From: Symbiodinium natans
Lineage: Eukaryota > Sar > Dinophyceae > Suessiales > Symbiodiniaceae
DNA: 64,000 nt
Assembly (NCBI GenBank): GCA_905221605.1
Contig: CAJNDS010002745.1
Span: 1,559,703-1,623,702, forward strand
Direction: 5' to 3'
Below, piece after piece: positions 54,015 to 64,000 of this stretch (within the stretch, counting starts at the first letter, position 1; the number at the start of each line of letters is the position of its first letter). A program made the translations under genes and the position numbers. The notes under the pieces are model-generated. The model searched no databases. It saw only the letters and a list, made by a program, of their open reading frames with translations, and was not told the origin of the DNA.

Positions 54015-55211
54015 TTGGCAAGGACATTATTGATCATTGAAAAATGGGCCCCCCTGCACGGGGCTTGCTTCCATGTGGGAGCTTCAAAGACTGTACTTTT
54101 TCGTGTGGGAGGCTATGGTGAAATTTGCCCTATTTGGTTTCGCCCTAGGCCCCGTTCCGCCCCTGTGCGTCTTTGCCTTTGTGCCTCAGAGCATAATTGG
54201 CTGGGCTGGTTGTGGTCTACCGACGGTGGCGCCACCGAATCCCTACATGCTCGCCTTCGTGCTGCGTCTTCGCAACTGTGTGTTTTAGCTGGCCTGTGCA
54301 TTGAGGCTGCTCTTCCTTTACCGTTCGCAGCTGCACTTTTCGAAAGTAAGGTAGACGGGACTCTTAGAGTTGGGAGGTGGCTCTTCGCTGTCATGGCCCC
54401 GAATGCGGAGTCCGAGTTGAATACCGCGCAGGACAAGTGGGCGCGCACGCTGCTAGGTGTTCCACCTTGGAAGCCAGCGCACCTTGCTTCGTGGGAACTT
54501 GGCTGGCAGTTGTCAGGTTTTGCCCGTGCTGTGCTGGATGTTGCCTCTCGTCGGGCCCGCATCCAGTCATGGCCGCGGCAAGACTGGTACCGCCAGATGT
54601 TCTGTGAGGCTTCCAAATCACCTGCTTCTTGGGCTGCACGGAGCTTGAAGCTGCTCCAAGACTGGGGTATCCGAGATTTCAACGAAGGAAACATGTCGTT
54701 GGGGCTGCGCGCCTACAAAAACTATGTAAAGGACGCTCTGAAAGACATTTGCCTTGAGAAAACGAGGAGGGCTCTGATCCCTTCTACGGCACCGTGCATT
54801 AACAACGCTTTCCCCTCTAGAATGCCCAGACTGACGCTGCAGAACATTGTCCGAAGGCCAGCGACTTGGAATACCCTGCTTGCCACCAGAGCCATCAGCA
54901 GGCTAAGGCTAGACTTGCTGGTGCTCGGGTGCAAGGCGGACAAACCGTCAAGAGCGAGGGAAGTTCGATGCGTGTGCTGCGAGCGTCTCACTGTGGCGCC
55001 TCTAGCACACACGCTCCTGCGGTGCACTGCATGGAGTTCCTTCAGATCCCCCAGGCAGCTATGGGAGCATGCTTCACTCCAGGAAATTCTATGCCTGGAA
55101 CCAGAAGCAGAAGGCTTCGAACAGCTCGCCTGTATGGCCCTCGCCATTCAGGAACATGTGAAATCCTTCTGGGCGGCGCGGCCTGGAGCTTTGCGACGAA
55201 TGTGGCCGTGA
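54015..55211 (+). pseudogene. LINE-type reverse transcriptase, C-terminal fragment
   Basis: This 398-codon open frame ends in TGA and has no ATG at its left end. It opens straight out of a TTTAGGG tract, so it is truncated at its 5' side. No catalytic YxDD motif of a reverse transcriptase is visible, so only the region after the polymerase core remains. Residues about 140-200 carry the W-A-R-T-L-L-G ... E-L-G-W-x-L-S-G-x-A-R-A-V-L-D-V-A-x-R-R-A-R pattern that I recognise from the C-terminal half of dinoflagellate LINE proteins. Residues 319-337 form a C-x2-C-x9-H-x4-C zinc-knuckle-like cluster, typical of the C-terminus of non-LTR elements. A long CT-rich simple repeat follows the stop and may be the element's 3' tail. 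Complete elements also encode an endonuclease and the full polymerase; neither is here. It is probably dead, but the frame is intact, so the insertion may be recent. Family call is from memory of the motif, not a search. Confidence 0.75.
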
Positions 55212-55253
55212 CTTTGTTGATGGCAGAGGTCATAAATGTCATCATTCGCTCTG

Positions 55254-55725
<472 letters not shown>

Positions 55726-56664
55726 CTCTCGAATCCTGGCCGGCTGACCGAATTGTTGCTTGCACCTTCTTGCTGAGCAACGGGGCACACTCTTGTGTGC
55801 TTCCCGCCAGCAGGATGCCGGGAGTGTTAATGTTGACCCGGAACGCAACCCCACGGTGTGGACCAGGGTAACCAGCGTAACCAGCGTTTAGGGTTTAGGG
55901 TTTAGGGCAAGGGGCTGGGTCGTTCAGACAGGGTGTCTGAAGGCTCAAGGCTTCCAAGACTTTTGTTTGCTTCAGATTTTTCGCGCAAAAAACGGCTTTT
56001 TAGGGGCGTTGGGTGGACAAAACCCAGAAAAGAACCAGAATCAGACATACTTCCAGAACCACTCCAAACCCTAAACCTAGACCCCAACCCAAAACCCAAA
56101 ACCCTCAACCCGACACCCTATAAACCCTAAATCCTCAACCCCAAGCCCAAAGCCCTCATACCTTCAATCCCAAACCCTAGGCCCTAAACCCTAAAGTCTA
56201 AACCCTAAACCCTAAACCCTAAACCCTAAACCCTAAACCCTATAGACCCTAAACCCTAGACCCTAAAGTGCTGTTGGGCCGCTCTGCGATAGAGGAGTCG
56301 CTGGCCCCCACCACGCTGGAGGTGGAGTCCAAGTAGAGCTTGGAAAGCTTGGAGCCCCTGTTGAAGAGGGTTTAGGGCTTAGGGTTTAGGGTTTGGGGTT
56401 TAGGGTTCAGGGTTTAAGGTTGAATTGGGGTTTAGGGCTTAGGAAAGGCATTGAGGCTTGGGGCTTAGGATTTACGATTAAAGAGGGTTTTGGGAGCCTC
56501 TGTCAAAAAAGGACTTTGGGGTTTTTGTGTTTGGGCGGGGGGGGGGGGGGTAACCCTTCCTCAAAAGGGTTGAATGGTTTGAACGTGGGCTCCCTTTTTT
56601 GGGATCTAGTACGAACCATAGACGCCTCATGGTTTTAGGGCTAATGGTTTCTAGAGTTTAGGTT

Positions 56665-56758
56665 GGGATGTTTCCCCATCAACTAACAGTCCTTAATGGG
56701 GATAGTAAGGGGTACCCGAATCCCTGTTTAGGCATGTTAGTATAAGGGGAAACATCCC
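56665..56758. mobile_element. fold-back element, GGGATGTTTCCCC arms
   Basis: GGGATGTTTCCCC...CTAACAGTCCTTAAT pairs with ...TGTTAGTATAAGGGGAAACATCCC. The best-preserved copy of the AACAGTCCTT family. Confidence 0.78.
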
Positions 56759-56997
56759 AAAGTTTGGGGCTTAGGGTTTGGGTTGTAGGGTTACACCGAA
56801 CAGGCCTTCAGGATGCTGTGAGAGTTTCGGGCGTTTGGCTCAGGCGTACTGGAGACTGGCTTGGCCTTCCCGTTGTGGATCATGGAAAGTAGGAAGGGTC
56901 GTTGGGCTTACGGCTCGAAGGGCATTAGCTAGGGTTTACGGGCCGATAGGGTTAAGGGTTTAGGATTCATGTCGATTTTCGGGGCTTGGGGTTTCGG

Positions 56998-57078
56998 GCA
57001 AGAAAAGGTTGCGCCTCGTCTGTACGAGCTGCTTGCCCATCTGCTGAAACTCCTGCGTGCTCTGGAAGCAACCCAAAA
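56998..57078 (+). CDS. possible exon
   Basis: About 27 open codons (VAPRLYELLAHLLKLLRALE), leucine-rich and helix-like, end just before a fold-back element. The opposite strand also reads well, so the strand is uncertain. Confidence 0.27.
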
Positions 57079-57085
57079 CCACTAA

Positions 57086-57172
57086 TATAGGGCCTTTAAT
57101 AATTGGGGTTTCTCTAGTCTATTTAAAAGGGAACATAAGGGAACGCTATTAGTAATTCCTCCGATCTCTATA
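57086..57172. mobile_element. TATAGGGGCC-family element
   Basis: TATAGGGCCTTTAATAATTGG pairs weakly with TAGTAATTCCTCCGATCTCTATA. Confidence 0.6.
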
Positions 57173-57173
57173 G

Positions 57174-57450
57174 CAAGCTTTAGACCCCTAAAACCCACGA
57201 AACTTATGTAGAAACACGCAGACATATGCTACTATTTGCTTAAGAACCCCAAGAGAATAAAAAACTATAATCCCTATATTTCCCTGAATAAGGAAGAATA
57301 TTGTTGATTCTTAAGCTAAACCCTAAACCCTAAACCCTTAATAAGGAAGAATATTGTTGATTCTTAAGCAATTAGTAGTATGGCATTCGGAGAGCTGGGG
57401 CTCAACGCGTGAGCGTGCCAGCCGGGACGTCCGAGCCATGCGCTTCGGGG
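57174..57450 (+). CDS. possible exon interrupted by fold-back element
   Basis: 57176-57228 and 57383-57450 join in frame when 57229-57378 plus one TATG are removed (KHADIWHSESWGSTRERASR across the joint). The left part contains one TAG. Confidence 0.3.
57229..57378. mobile_element. CTACTAATTGC-family element with TATG duplication and internal telomeric insert
   Basis: Ends CTACTATTTGCTTAAGAACC and GATTCTTAAGCAATTAGTAG, flanked by TATG (57225-57228, 57379-57382). Inside, 30 bp (57287-57316) is exactly repeated at 57340-57369 around 23 bp of TAAACCC repeats. Without the 53 extra bases the element would be 97 bp, the family size. Confidence 0.92.
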
Positions 57451-57505
57451 GTTTGGGGGTTTACGGTCTAGGGGTTCAGGGGTTTAGGTTTAGGGTTTAG
57501 GGTTT

Positions 57506-57621
57506 AGGGTTTTTAGGGTTTTTAGGGCTTTTAGGGTTTTTAGGGTTTTTAGGGTTTTTAGGGTTTTTAGGGTTTTTAGGGTTTTTAGGGTTTTTAGGGT
57601 TTTTAGGGTTTTTAGGGTTTA
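57506..57621. repeat. GGGTTTTTA nonamer array
   Basis: About 12 units of a nine-base variant between TTTAGGG ends. Confidence 0.97.
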
Positions 57622-57712
57622 GGCTTCTTGTCTCCTGCTGGTCGAAACAGTTCCAGCTCAAGTCCAGTGATGTAATGCTGATGCTGCCCACCAGCCGCCC
57701 TCGGATGCAAGT

Positions 57713-57786
57713 AGGGTTTAGGGTTTAGGGTTTAGGGTTTAGGGTTTAGGGTTTAGGGTTTAGGGTTTAGGGTTTAGAGTTTAGGG
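57713..57786. repeat. TTTAGGG tract
   Basis: About 10 perfect units. Confidence 0.97.
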
Positions 57787-58283
57787 TGAGGGTTAGCCTT
57801 GTCATGAAAATGGAGGCACCAGTCCTGCATGATGTTGGCTTAAGGTATATGAGGCAGGTTTGTCCGTGTGTGTTTGCTCGTATCCTACCAGACCACTCAA
57901 TATATACACCCACCGAAATTTGCAAGCAACGATTTTTTGACTCGCCAATACCAGAATAGCAGAAATATGCACCCCACTCCATGGTTTATGGAGTGTGGAA
58001 AAAGGGGCAGCGGAGAATCCCAAGTCCAAAACCCTAGAGCCCTCAACCCTGAACCTGCCTAAACCCCTACCAGAACATAGAGGCTGCACCACCCTAAACC
58101 CTAAATCCTAAACCCTAAACCCTAAACCCTAAATCCTAAACCCTAAACCCTAAACCCTATACCCAACCCAAAACCCTACACCGAAAAAACCGAAAGCAGC
58201 CTAGGCGTTGGATTGTGTACTCGGCATTGCAGACAAGGTTGCGGACGCACTCGGCCGCTCCGCAGCTGCCTCTGCGAGGTCTC

Positions 58284-58332
58284 ACTTAATTATACTTAAT
58301 TATACTTAATTATACTTAACTATACTTAATTA
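58284..58332. repeat. ACTTAATTAT decamer tandem repeat
   Basis: Nearly five copies with one T/C change. Confidence 0.95.
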
Positions 58333-59643
58333 GTCTAGACCCGGGAGGTTCAGGGTTTGGGGTTTAAGGTTTAGGGTTGAGGGCTACCAGGAGTAACCTA
58401 GGAATACAAAGGGTGCACTTTTTGGCTTTCAGGGGATTGTAAGGGAACCCCAACACTAACAAAAGGAAAAAGGGGCCCACTCCCGGTCCCAGGAGTAGGG
58501 CTATAAGTAGGGTATCTAAATGGTTGTAACCTTTCTTAGGGTACTGAGAACCCTAATTATAAGCACCCATAAATCTTCAAGAAGGGTTTAAGGTTTGGGG
58601 GTTAGGGCTTACTTGCGGATTAGGGCCGAAAGGTTTCGGGTCAGCGGTATGTTCCGGCTGGGTTTTAGGCTGGGGGGGATGTAGAAATCCAAAATGTGAG
58701 AAGTCCAAGAACCCTAAACCCTGAACCCTAGACCCTAAACCCTAAACCCTAAACCTAAAACCTAAACCCTAAATCCTAAACCCTAAACCCTAAACCCACT
58801 CAGCCCTAGGCCTCCCTAAACCCTACGTAGGGCTGGCTTAGGTGCACATGGATAAACTAGGGCCACTGAGGGTTTAGGGTTTAGGGAGTTTAGGGTTTAG
58901 GGTTTAGGGTTTAGGGTTTAGGGTTTAGGGTTTAGGGTTGAGGGTTTAGTGTTTAGGGTTTTGAAACCCCTGGCCTAACCCCCCAAATGTTAGACTAGAC
59001 ACAGCACTGGGTAAGACCCGGCCCCCAAGCCCTGCAAATTCGTAGGTTGTAAACCCTAAACCCTGAACCCCAAGCAAAGAAGCTCAAACCCTGCCAGGAA
59101 CCATAGGAAGTTGTGGGTCCAAAACCTTGTACTGAGAAGCCCAACAATGCACCGAGACCCGATTTAAAGAACGACAGCATAAACGACTACGTAGGAGCAA
59201 CAACATATGTATGACAATAAAGCAGGTGGTGAGCTTGCTCCAGGGAAGCCACGGCCAGGAACAACACTGCTTTGATGTTAATTAGGGCTTAGGTTTCAAG
59301 ATGCAGGGTTTAAGGTTTCGGGTTCGGTGTGAAGACCAACTACCACATCTGGGTCTGGCTTCCCACTTGCGGGTTTCGGTGTACGCTTCAGCGTGGGGTT
59401 TAGGGTTTAGGTTTAGGGTTTAGGGTTTAGGGTTTAGGGTTTAGGGTTTAGGGTTTAGGGTTTGGACTTACGGTTGTCGACACGCGACTTCATCCTAACG
59501 CGAAACTCTGAGTGGTACCTGCGACTGTGGACGAGGTTGCTTTAGGGTTCAGGACTTAGGTTCAGGGTTTAAGGCGGGGATGCAGGTTCTGTAAAAACCC
59601 TCAGAAAGTCTTCCTGAATAAGGTCCTCTGAATAAACCTCAGT

Positions 59644-60600
59644 ATGCGAAGTGAGAGCAATGCAAAGTTCCTTCCTAGCATATCCTGCATGCTAGATTAC
59701 ATGGCTAGTTCTGAGTGCGGCTGTACATACCTCAAGAAGGGTCATAGTCATAACTGGCTACATCTAAAAATCATTCTCTTACATTTTACCCTCCTTGAAA
59801 TAACGCTACCTCTACCCATAAGCCTCCACAGCAGGCCACCTGTTTGGGTATTTGGGTTTAGGGTCACATCTCATCGAAGTCTCACCCTGTCATGGGACTC
59901 AAGGAGCACATTTGGGTTCCAAAAGCTACGACTCGTGTTGCGTTTCTCCCACACCCAAAACCCGACACCCCCAAAGCCGAAGTCCCCAAACCCGAAAAAA
60001 CCTAAGCCACCAATAATGTCCGAGCATGGGAGCCCCACCACCACCAGGCCTCCCAGACCCACGCCAGCCAGCGCCACCGTTTCCAGGGACTGCGGCCAAG
60101 GAGGGCGCAGAGGGCGTAGGAGGCAAGTCGTGTAGTTTCGCGGCCCTGAAGTGCCCCCCCAACCCCCCCCCCAAAACCCCCCCAAAACCCCCCCAAGAGC
60201 ACAATGAATCCCTGAGGTTTCCAAACCCAAGCGGCCAGAGAATCCCTCGGGCAAGAATCTAAGAACACTGCAAGCAATCTTGCTGCTTCTGGCCGTTTCC
60301 CCCCTGTCGCCTTTGAACTAATTTTGCACGAGTACCGAACCCTGCAAAAGATCCCGCAAAGTTTTGTCGGAGGCCTGATGGTCGTGGTGGCACAAATCGG
60401 TGTCGCCCGCGACACGAGGTGCTTGTCCAGCAGGACCAGGAACCTGTCTGCTTCTTTCTGCCGCCGCGCTGTCGAACTCCAGGCGGCGCTTGGCTGAGCG
60501 CAGTTCCGAGTCATTTCCACCTGTTTCTCGCTTCCTGTCGCCGAGGAGGGTTTGGAGCTCCGACTGTCACATGGGCTGTGGCGCTGCAGCCCCTAGCGTG
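59644..60600. other. GC-rich region with conflicting long open frames
   Basis: Long frames are open on both strands (59644-60135 and 60400-60762 on +, 60002-60520 on -). The middle includes a CCCCCCAAAA simple repeat. The minus-strand part near 60300-60520 has charged, coiled-coil-like text (ARRQKEADRFLVLLDKHL). No frame can be preferred. Confidence 0.3.
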
Positions 60601-60984
60601 CCCAAAGAACCTGGAGGGTTTAGGGTTTTGGGTTTAGGGTTTAGGGTTGCCTCCAGAAAATCCCTGGAAGGCAGCCCCTCAAGAGTATCCTCGAAGAGCA
60701 CACTTTGCCGCAAGCCCAAAACTCAACTTCCCAACCCCGCTGAGGATCGAAGGTTTGGTTGACAAGCTGTGAATATCGTTTTTTTCCATCACCTCTGCAC
60801 CCGAAATGAACGCTGAACACTGTACACTGTATAATTCAGGAACCACTCGAGCCTACACTACCCAGTCGGAGTGCCCTCCTCAACATCCTCTTCTTGCCCC
60901 TTTCTGCTTCATAGCGACACTGGACACTCGCAACTCCTTGCCTTTTCATGGCCCTCATTGATGATTTCTGCGGAGTCTGTGTCA

Positions 60985-61113
60985 CTTGGGGCCCAAAAAC
61001 CACAGAAACACTTAGGATTCTACAAACATGGTGTTCAAAACAGTCTCTGTTTAGGGGAACTTCTACCCCTAAGAATAGGATCCTTGTGTTTTATGTGGTG
61101 TTGGGGCCCCTCA
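60985..61113. mobile_element. fold-back element, TTGGGGCCC arms
   Basis: CTTGGGGCCCAAAAACCACA pairs with TGTGGTGTTGGGGCCCC; the core CTTAGGATTCTAC pairs with AAGAATAGGATCCTTG in part. Single copy seen. Confidence 0.6.
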
Positions 61114-61294
61114 GTCAAGACCCCTTTCTGTCGCTTAGGGGTTTAGGGTTTAGGGTTTAGGGTCCGTGGCGCAACCTTACGTCCCTCAAGGCAGAAGCGT
61201 GAGAAACCTTCAACCGACCCCTTTACACGCCAAACATGATTGTCGAGAAGGGTTTAGGGCTTAGGGTTTGGGGGACCCCTTACACAAGACCTAC

Positions 61295-61432
61295 CCTAAA
61301 CCCTAACCCTAAGCCCTAAGCCCTAAGCCCTAAGCCCTAAGGCCTAAGCCCTAAGCCCTAAGCCCTAAGCCCTAAGCCCTAAACCCTAAACCCTAAACCC
61401 TAACCCTAAACCCTAAACCCTAAACCCTCAAT
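61295..61432. repeat. CCCTAAA/CCCTAAG composite tract
   Basis: CCCTAAG units (about 11) embedded between CCCTAAA units. Confidence 0.97.
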
Positions 61433-61611
61433 TCGAAGCTTCCAGTGCCCCCCCGACCTGGTGGCTGCCCAGCCCCATGCACAACGGCAGCTGGAGCTTT
61501 ACGGCGAGTGCCAGGCCACTCATGTCCTTGCTAGGGCTGCTAGGGTTGAGGGAGTTCGGGGGTTTAGGGTTTAGGGTTTAGGGTTTAGGGTTTAGGGTTT
61601 CGGGGTGTCCT

Positions 61612-61800
61612 TGGAGTGTTGAGGGAGTTGGGGTTCAGTTATAGGGCTTTGGGTTTGGGATTTAGGGTTTAGGGTTTTGTCCTTGTAGGGTTGAGGGTGT
61701 CGGGATTTCGTCAGGGCTTTGGGTTGGGATGTAGGGTTTAGGGTTTTGTCCTTGTAGGGTTGAGGGAGTTGGGGTTGCTTTAGGGCTTTGGATTTGGGGG
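61612..61800. repeat. about 70 bp higher-order repeat of degenerate heptamers
   Basis: AGGGCTTTGG landmarks at 61643, 61713 and 61782 and TTTTGTCCTTGTAGGG at 61675 and 61744 define a unit of about 70 bp, ten heptamers long. Confidence 0.75.
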
Positions 61801-62096
61801 TTTGGGCTGCAGGGTTTAGGGTTTAGGGTTTGAGGTTTTGGGTTCGGGGTTTAGGTGTGGGGTTTAGGGTTCGGGGTTGGTGTTTGGGTTCAGAATTTTG
61901 TGGGGTTTAGGGTAAACCCTGAAACCTAATTAACCGCTACGTAATCTCTAAACCCTAAAACCCCAAAAGCCTCAAAACCCCTGCCGGAATTGTAGGGGTT
62001 TCGTTCGGCTTCTTCTGGTTGGACCCGCAGCCCTAACGGTTACAAGAACCTCGAACCCTAAACCGAACTTCAAAACCAATCAAAACACCATACTCG

Positions 62097-62127
<31 letters not shown>

Positions 62128-62430
62128 CATCTATCTGTATGTATACATTTACACCTATATGTTTCTCTATCGATATGCATGTGTATATATATATATATAT
62201 AGTGTAGTCATGCTAAGCTGATAATAATAACCCCCCCCCCCCTCCCCCGCCCCGGACCCTGTATTGAGGGGGTTGGTCTCTGCTTGTTTTGAATAGGACC
62301 CTGTAAGCTCTCAATCTTCATAGAGACAGAAGCCCGGAACCCTGGTCCAGGGCTATGGGTTAAAGCCAAAAGCAAAACACTCTAGGGCTTAAAGCTCCAG
62401 GCTCTGGGACACCCCAAAGCGACCCGAAAT

Positions 62431-62740
62431 TTGAGAACTCCCCAAATTGGTGAAAGGCGTCTGCGGTCGGATAGATACCTTTACCGTAAATGCTGTAAGC
62501 CTCCAAAAAACGGTAGAAGGCCCAGGAAAACCCAAAGAGCCCTTCATGAAGGACTTAACTCTGAATTGCAAACCCCTGTGATCGTTCAAGGTATATTCCT
62601 TGATGAAGGGGTATTGGGTTCCCTGAAAACCTTCATGAGACTGGAGACATGCCACCTGAGACCAAACCTCGAACCCGAACAGGTTTTAGGTTTTAGGATG
62701 TTGACCCGAGGAGCTACTGTAGGCTTTGCGCACACAGGCA
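62431..62740 (+). CDS. open block of about 100 codons
   Basis: The frame is open from 62431 to TAA near 62743, with LNSELQTPVIVQGIFLDEGV and SLKTFMRLETCHLRPNLEPE. The minus strand is open over 88 codons of the same block. It contains GCCTTCATGAAGG-type short palindromes. No domain recognised. Confidence 0.3.
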
Positions 62741-62755
62741 CCTAAACTCAGGGTA

Positions 62756-62868
62756 AACCCTAAACCCTAAACCCTAAACCCTAAACCCTAAACCCTAAAC
62801 CCTAAACCCTAAACCCTAAACCCTAAACCCTAAACCCTAAACCCTAAACCCTAAACCCTAAACCCTAA
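62756..62868. repeat. CCCTAAA tract
   Basis: About 16 perfect units. Confidence 0.98.
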
Positions 62869-63122
62869 ACCTCCAACCTCAAGCCCTACGCCGAACACAC
62901 TAAAACCTGAACCCCTGAAGCTTAAAACCCTGAGCCCGCACTAGCACTACGCCCAATTCGCCCAACACAACCTCTAAAACAAGTTCTCACCCTAAACCTA
63001 ACCCTAAACCCTAAACCCTAAACCCTAAACCTCTGGGCGCCCCTGCGACATGCTTAAGGTTCATGGCCACAGCCAGGAGCCTGACCCGAGCCCACACTTT
63101 GTGCGGTTTTAGAAATAGAGGG

Positions 63123-63208
63123 GGGTGGGGGTTTAGGGTTTAGGGTTTAGGGTTTAGGGTTTAGGGTTTAGGGTTAGGGTTTAGGGTTTAGGGTTTAGGG
63201 TTTCGGGT
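63123..63208. repeat. TTTAGGG tract
   Basis: About 11 units with one TTAGGG. Confidence 0.97.
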
Positions 63209-63925
63209 TTAGGGCTTTGGGTTTGGAGTTTAGGCTTTCGAGTTTAGCGGACCTCGGATGTTCGACTTTGCGTTGGGCATTTTGGAATTGAGGGGCCGCG
63301 GAATATTTGGGATTCCCGTCGGGCTTAGCGACGAACCCTGAACCCCTGAAACCCTAAACCCTAAACCCTAAAGCCTGAACCCAGGTGTTTTCCAACAGCC
63401 CAAGTAGCCTCGGACTCGCAGGCACAGGGGCTCTTAGGCTTAAAACCCCCTAAACTAAACCAAACTTTACGCCTCAAGAGGGTACACCGCTAAACCCTAA
63501 ACCCGAAACCCTAAACCCTAAACCCCAAACCCTAAAAACCCTAAACCCTAAACCCTAAACCCAACGCGAACCAGGTTAGGCCTCAACACATCTGAACAAT
63601 TTGGGTTTCGGGTTAGGGTTGTGAGGCTTAGGGCCCTGTCAAGCCCAAAAAAAGGAAATGTCAAATAGGGCGTCCCTGGGGTTCAGGGTTCAGGGTTCAG
63701 GGTTTAGGGTTTAGGGTTTAGGGTTTGGGATTTGGGGTTTGGGGTTTAGGGTTTAGGGATAGAATTTAAGGTTCAGAGATTTTTTTGGGCTTTGAACATG
63801 CCAGGCAGGCTCCACGCACATGTCCAGGGTGGCGCTGCCCACGCGGCAGCAGTGACGGAAGTTGATCCGCCGCACCGACTCCTCAGCGACTGGAAGACCC
63901 TTGCGGACGTTGCCCCTACATGACT

Positions 63926-64000
63926 TAGGGTTTAGGGTTTAGGGTTTAGGGTTTAGGGTTTAGGGTTTAGGGTTTAGGGTTTAGGGTTTAGGGTTTAGGG
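63926..64000. repeat. TTTAGGG tract running off the window
   Basis: About 11 perfect units reach the last base. Orientation is that of a right-hand chromosome end, but the window edge is arbitrary and similar tracts are internal elsewhere. Confidence 0.97.

Noticed and set aside
53976-54016. TTTAGGG tract as a promoter (telo-box) for the LINE frame
   Set aside because: Telo-boxes are known plant promoter motifs, but the motif is everywhere here and the frame lacks a start codon.
63926-64000. A true chromosome end at the right edge
   Set aside because: Orientation fits, but equally long tracts of both orientations occur internally throughout. The window edge gives no evidence of a terminus.

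Overview
The window looks like nuclear DNA of a dinoflagellate or close alveolate relative. Two observations support this. The only clearly recognisable protein is the C-terminal part of a LINE-type reverse transcriptase of the kind abundant in dinoflagellate genomes (54015-55211, + strand). The dominant repeat is the Arabidopsis-type telomeric heptamer TTTAGGG/CCCTAAA, present throughout in both orientations. I see no bacterial-type operons, rRNA, tRNA or CRISPR. Species cannot be fixed from this sequence.

The window alternates between (a) hundreds of short to medium tracts of TTTAGGG or CCCTAAA and variant heptamers (TTCAGGG, GGGCTTA, TTTGGGG, CCCTATAA, GGGTTTTTA), (b) at least a dozen families of about 95-125 bp fold-back, MITE-like elements with terminal inverted repeats, and (c) unique blocks of roughly 60-400 bp. 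Several fold-back copies have clean 4-6 bp target-site duplications. One family (CAGGG ends, 124 bp) has seven nearly identical copies. Microsatellites (AT, CT, poly-G/C, CTN triplets) fill much of the rest.

Telomeric tracts often lie inside fold-back elements, and some are flanked by exact direct duplications (30 bp at 57287-57369, 15 bp at 41970-42034, 9 bp at 33135-33288). That is the signature of insertion at staggered breaks rather than relic chromosome ends. Exact excision of several fold-back elements plus one target-site copy joins the flanks into one open frame; the best case is 21528-21804, an ATG-to-TAA frame of 57 codons. This suggests that some elements behave like introners and that many unique blocks are short exons. 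Many such frames also contain a single TAG, TGA or TAA, which fits either decayed genes or the stop-codon reassignment known from the syndinian Amoebophrya.

Exon calls are weak. Blocks this short are open in some frame by chance, and I often found the opposite strand open too. Layout: 0-1 kb diverged tandem repeats; 1-20 kb many + strand exon-like blocks; 19.5-20 kb a long CCCTAAG array; 21-29 kb the densest set of datable fold-back insertions; 24-25 kb low-complexity and triplet repeats; 26 kb a 131-codon open block; 38 kb a minus-strand open block; 49 kb and 60 kb GC-rich repeat-poor islands; 54-55.7 kb the LINE fragment and its 470 bp CT tail; 62-64 kb telomeric tracts again, running to the window end.
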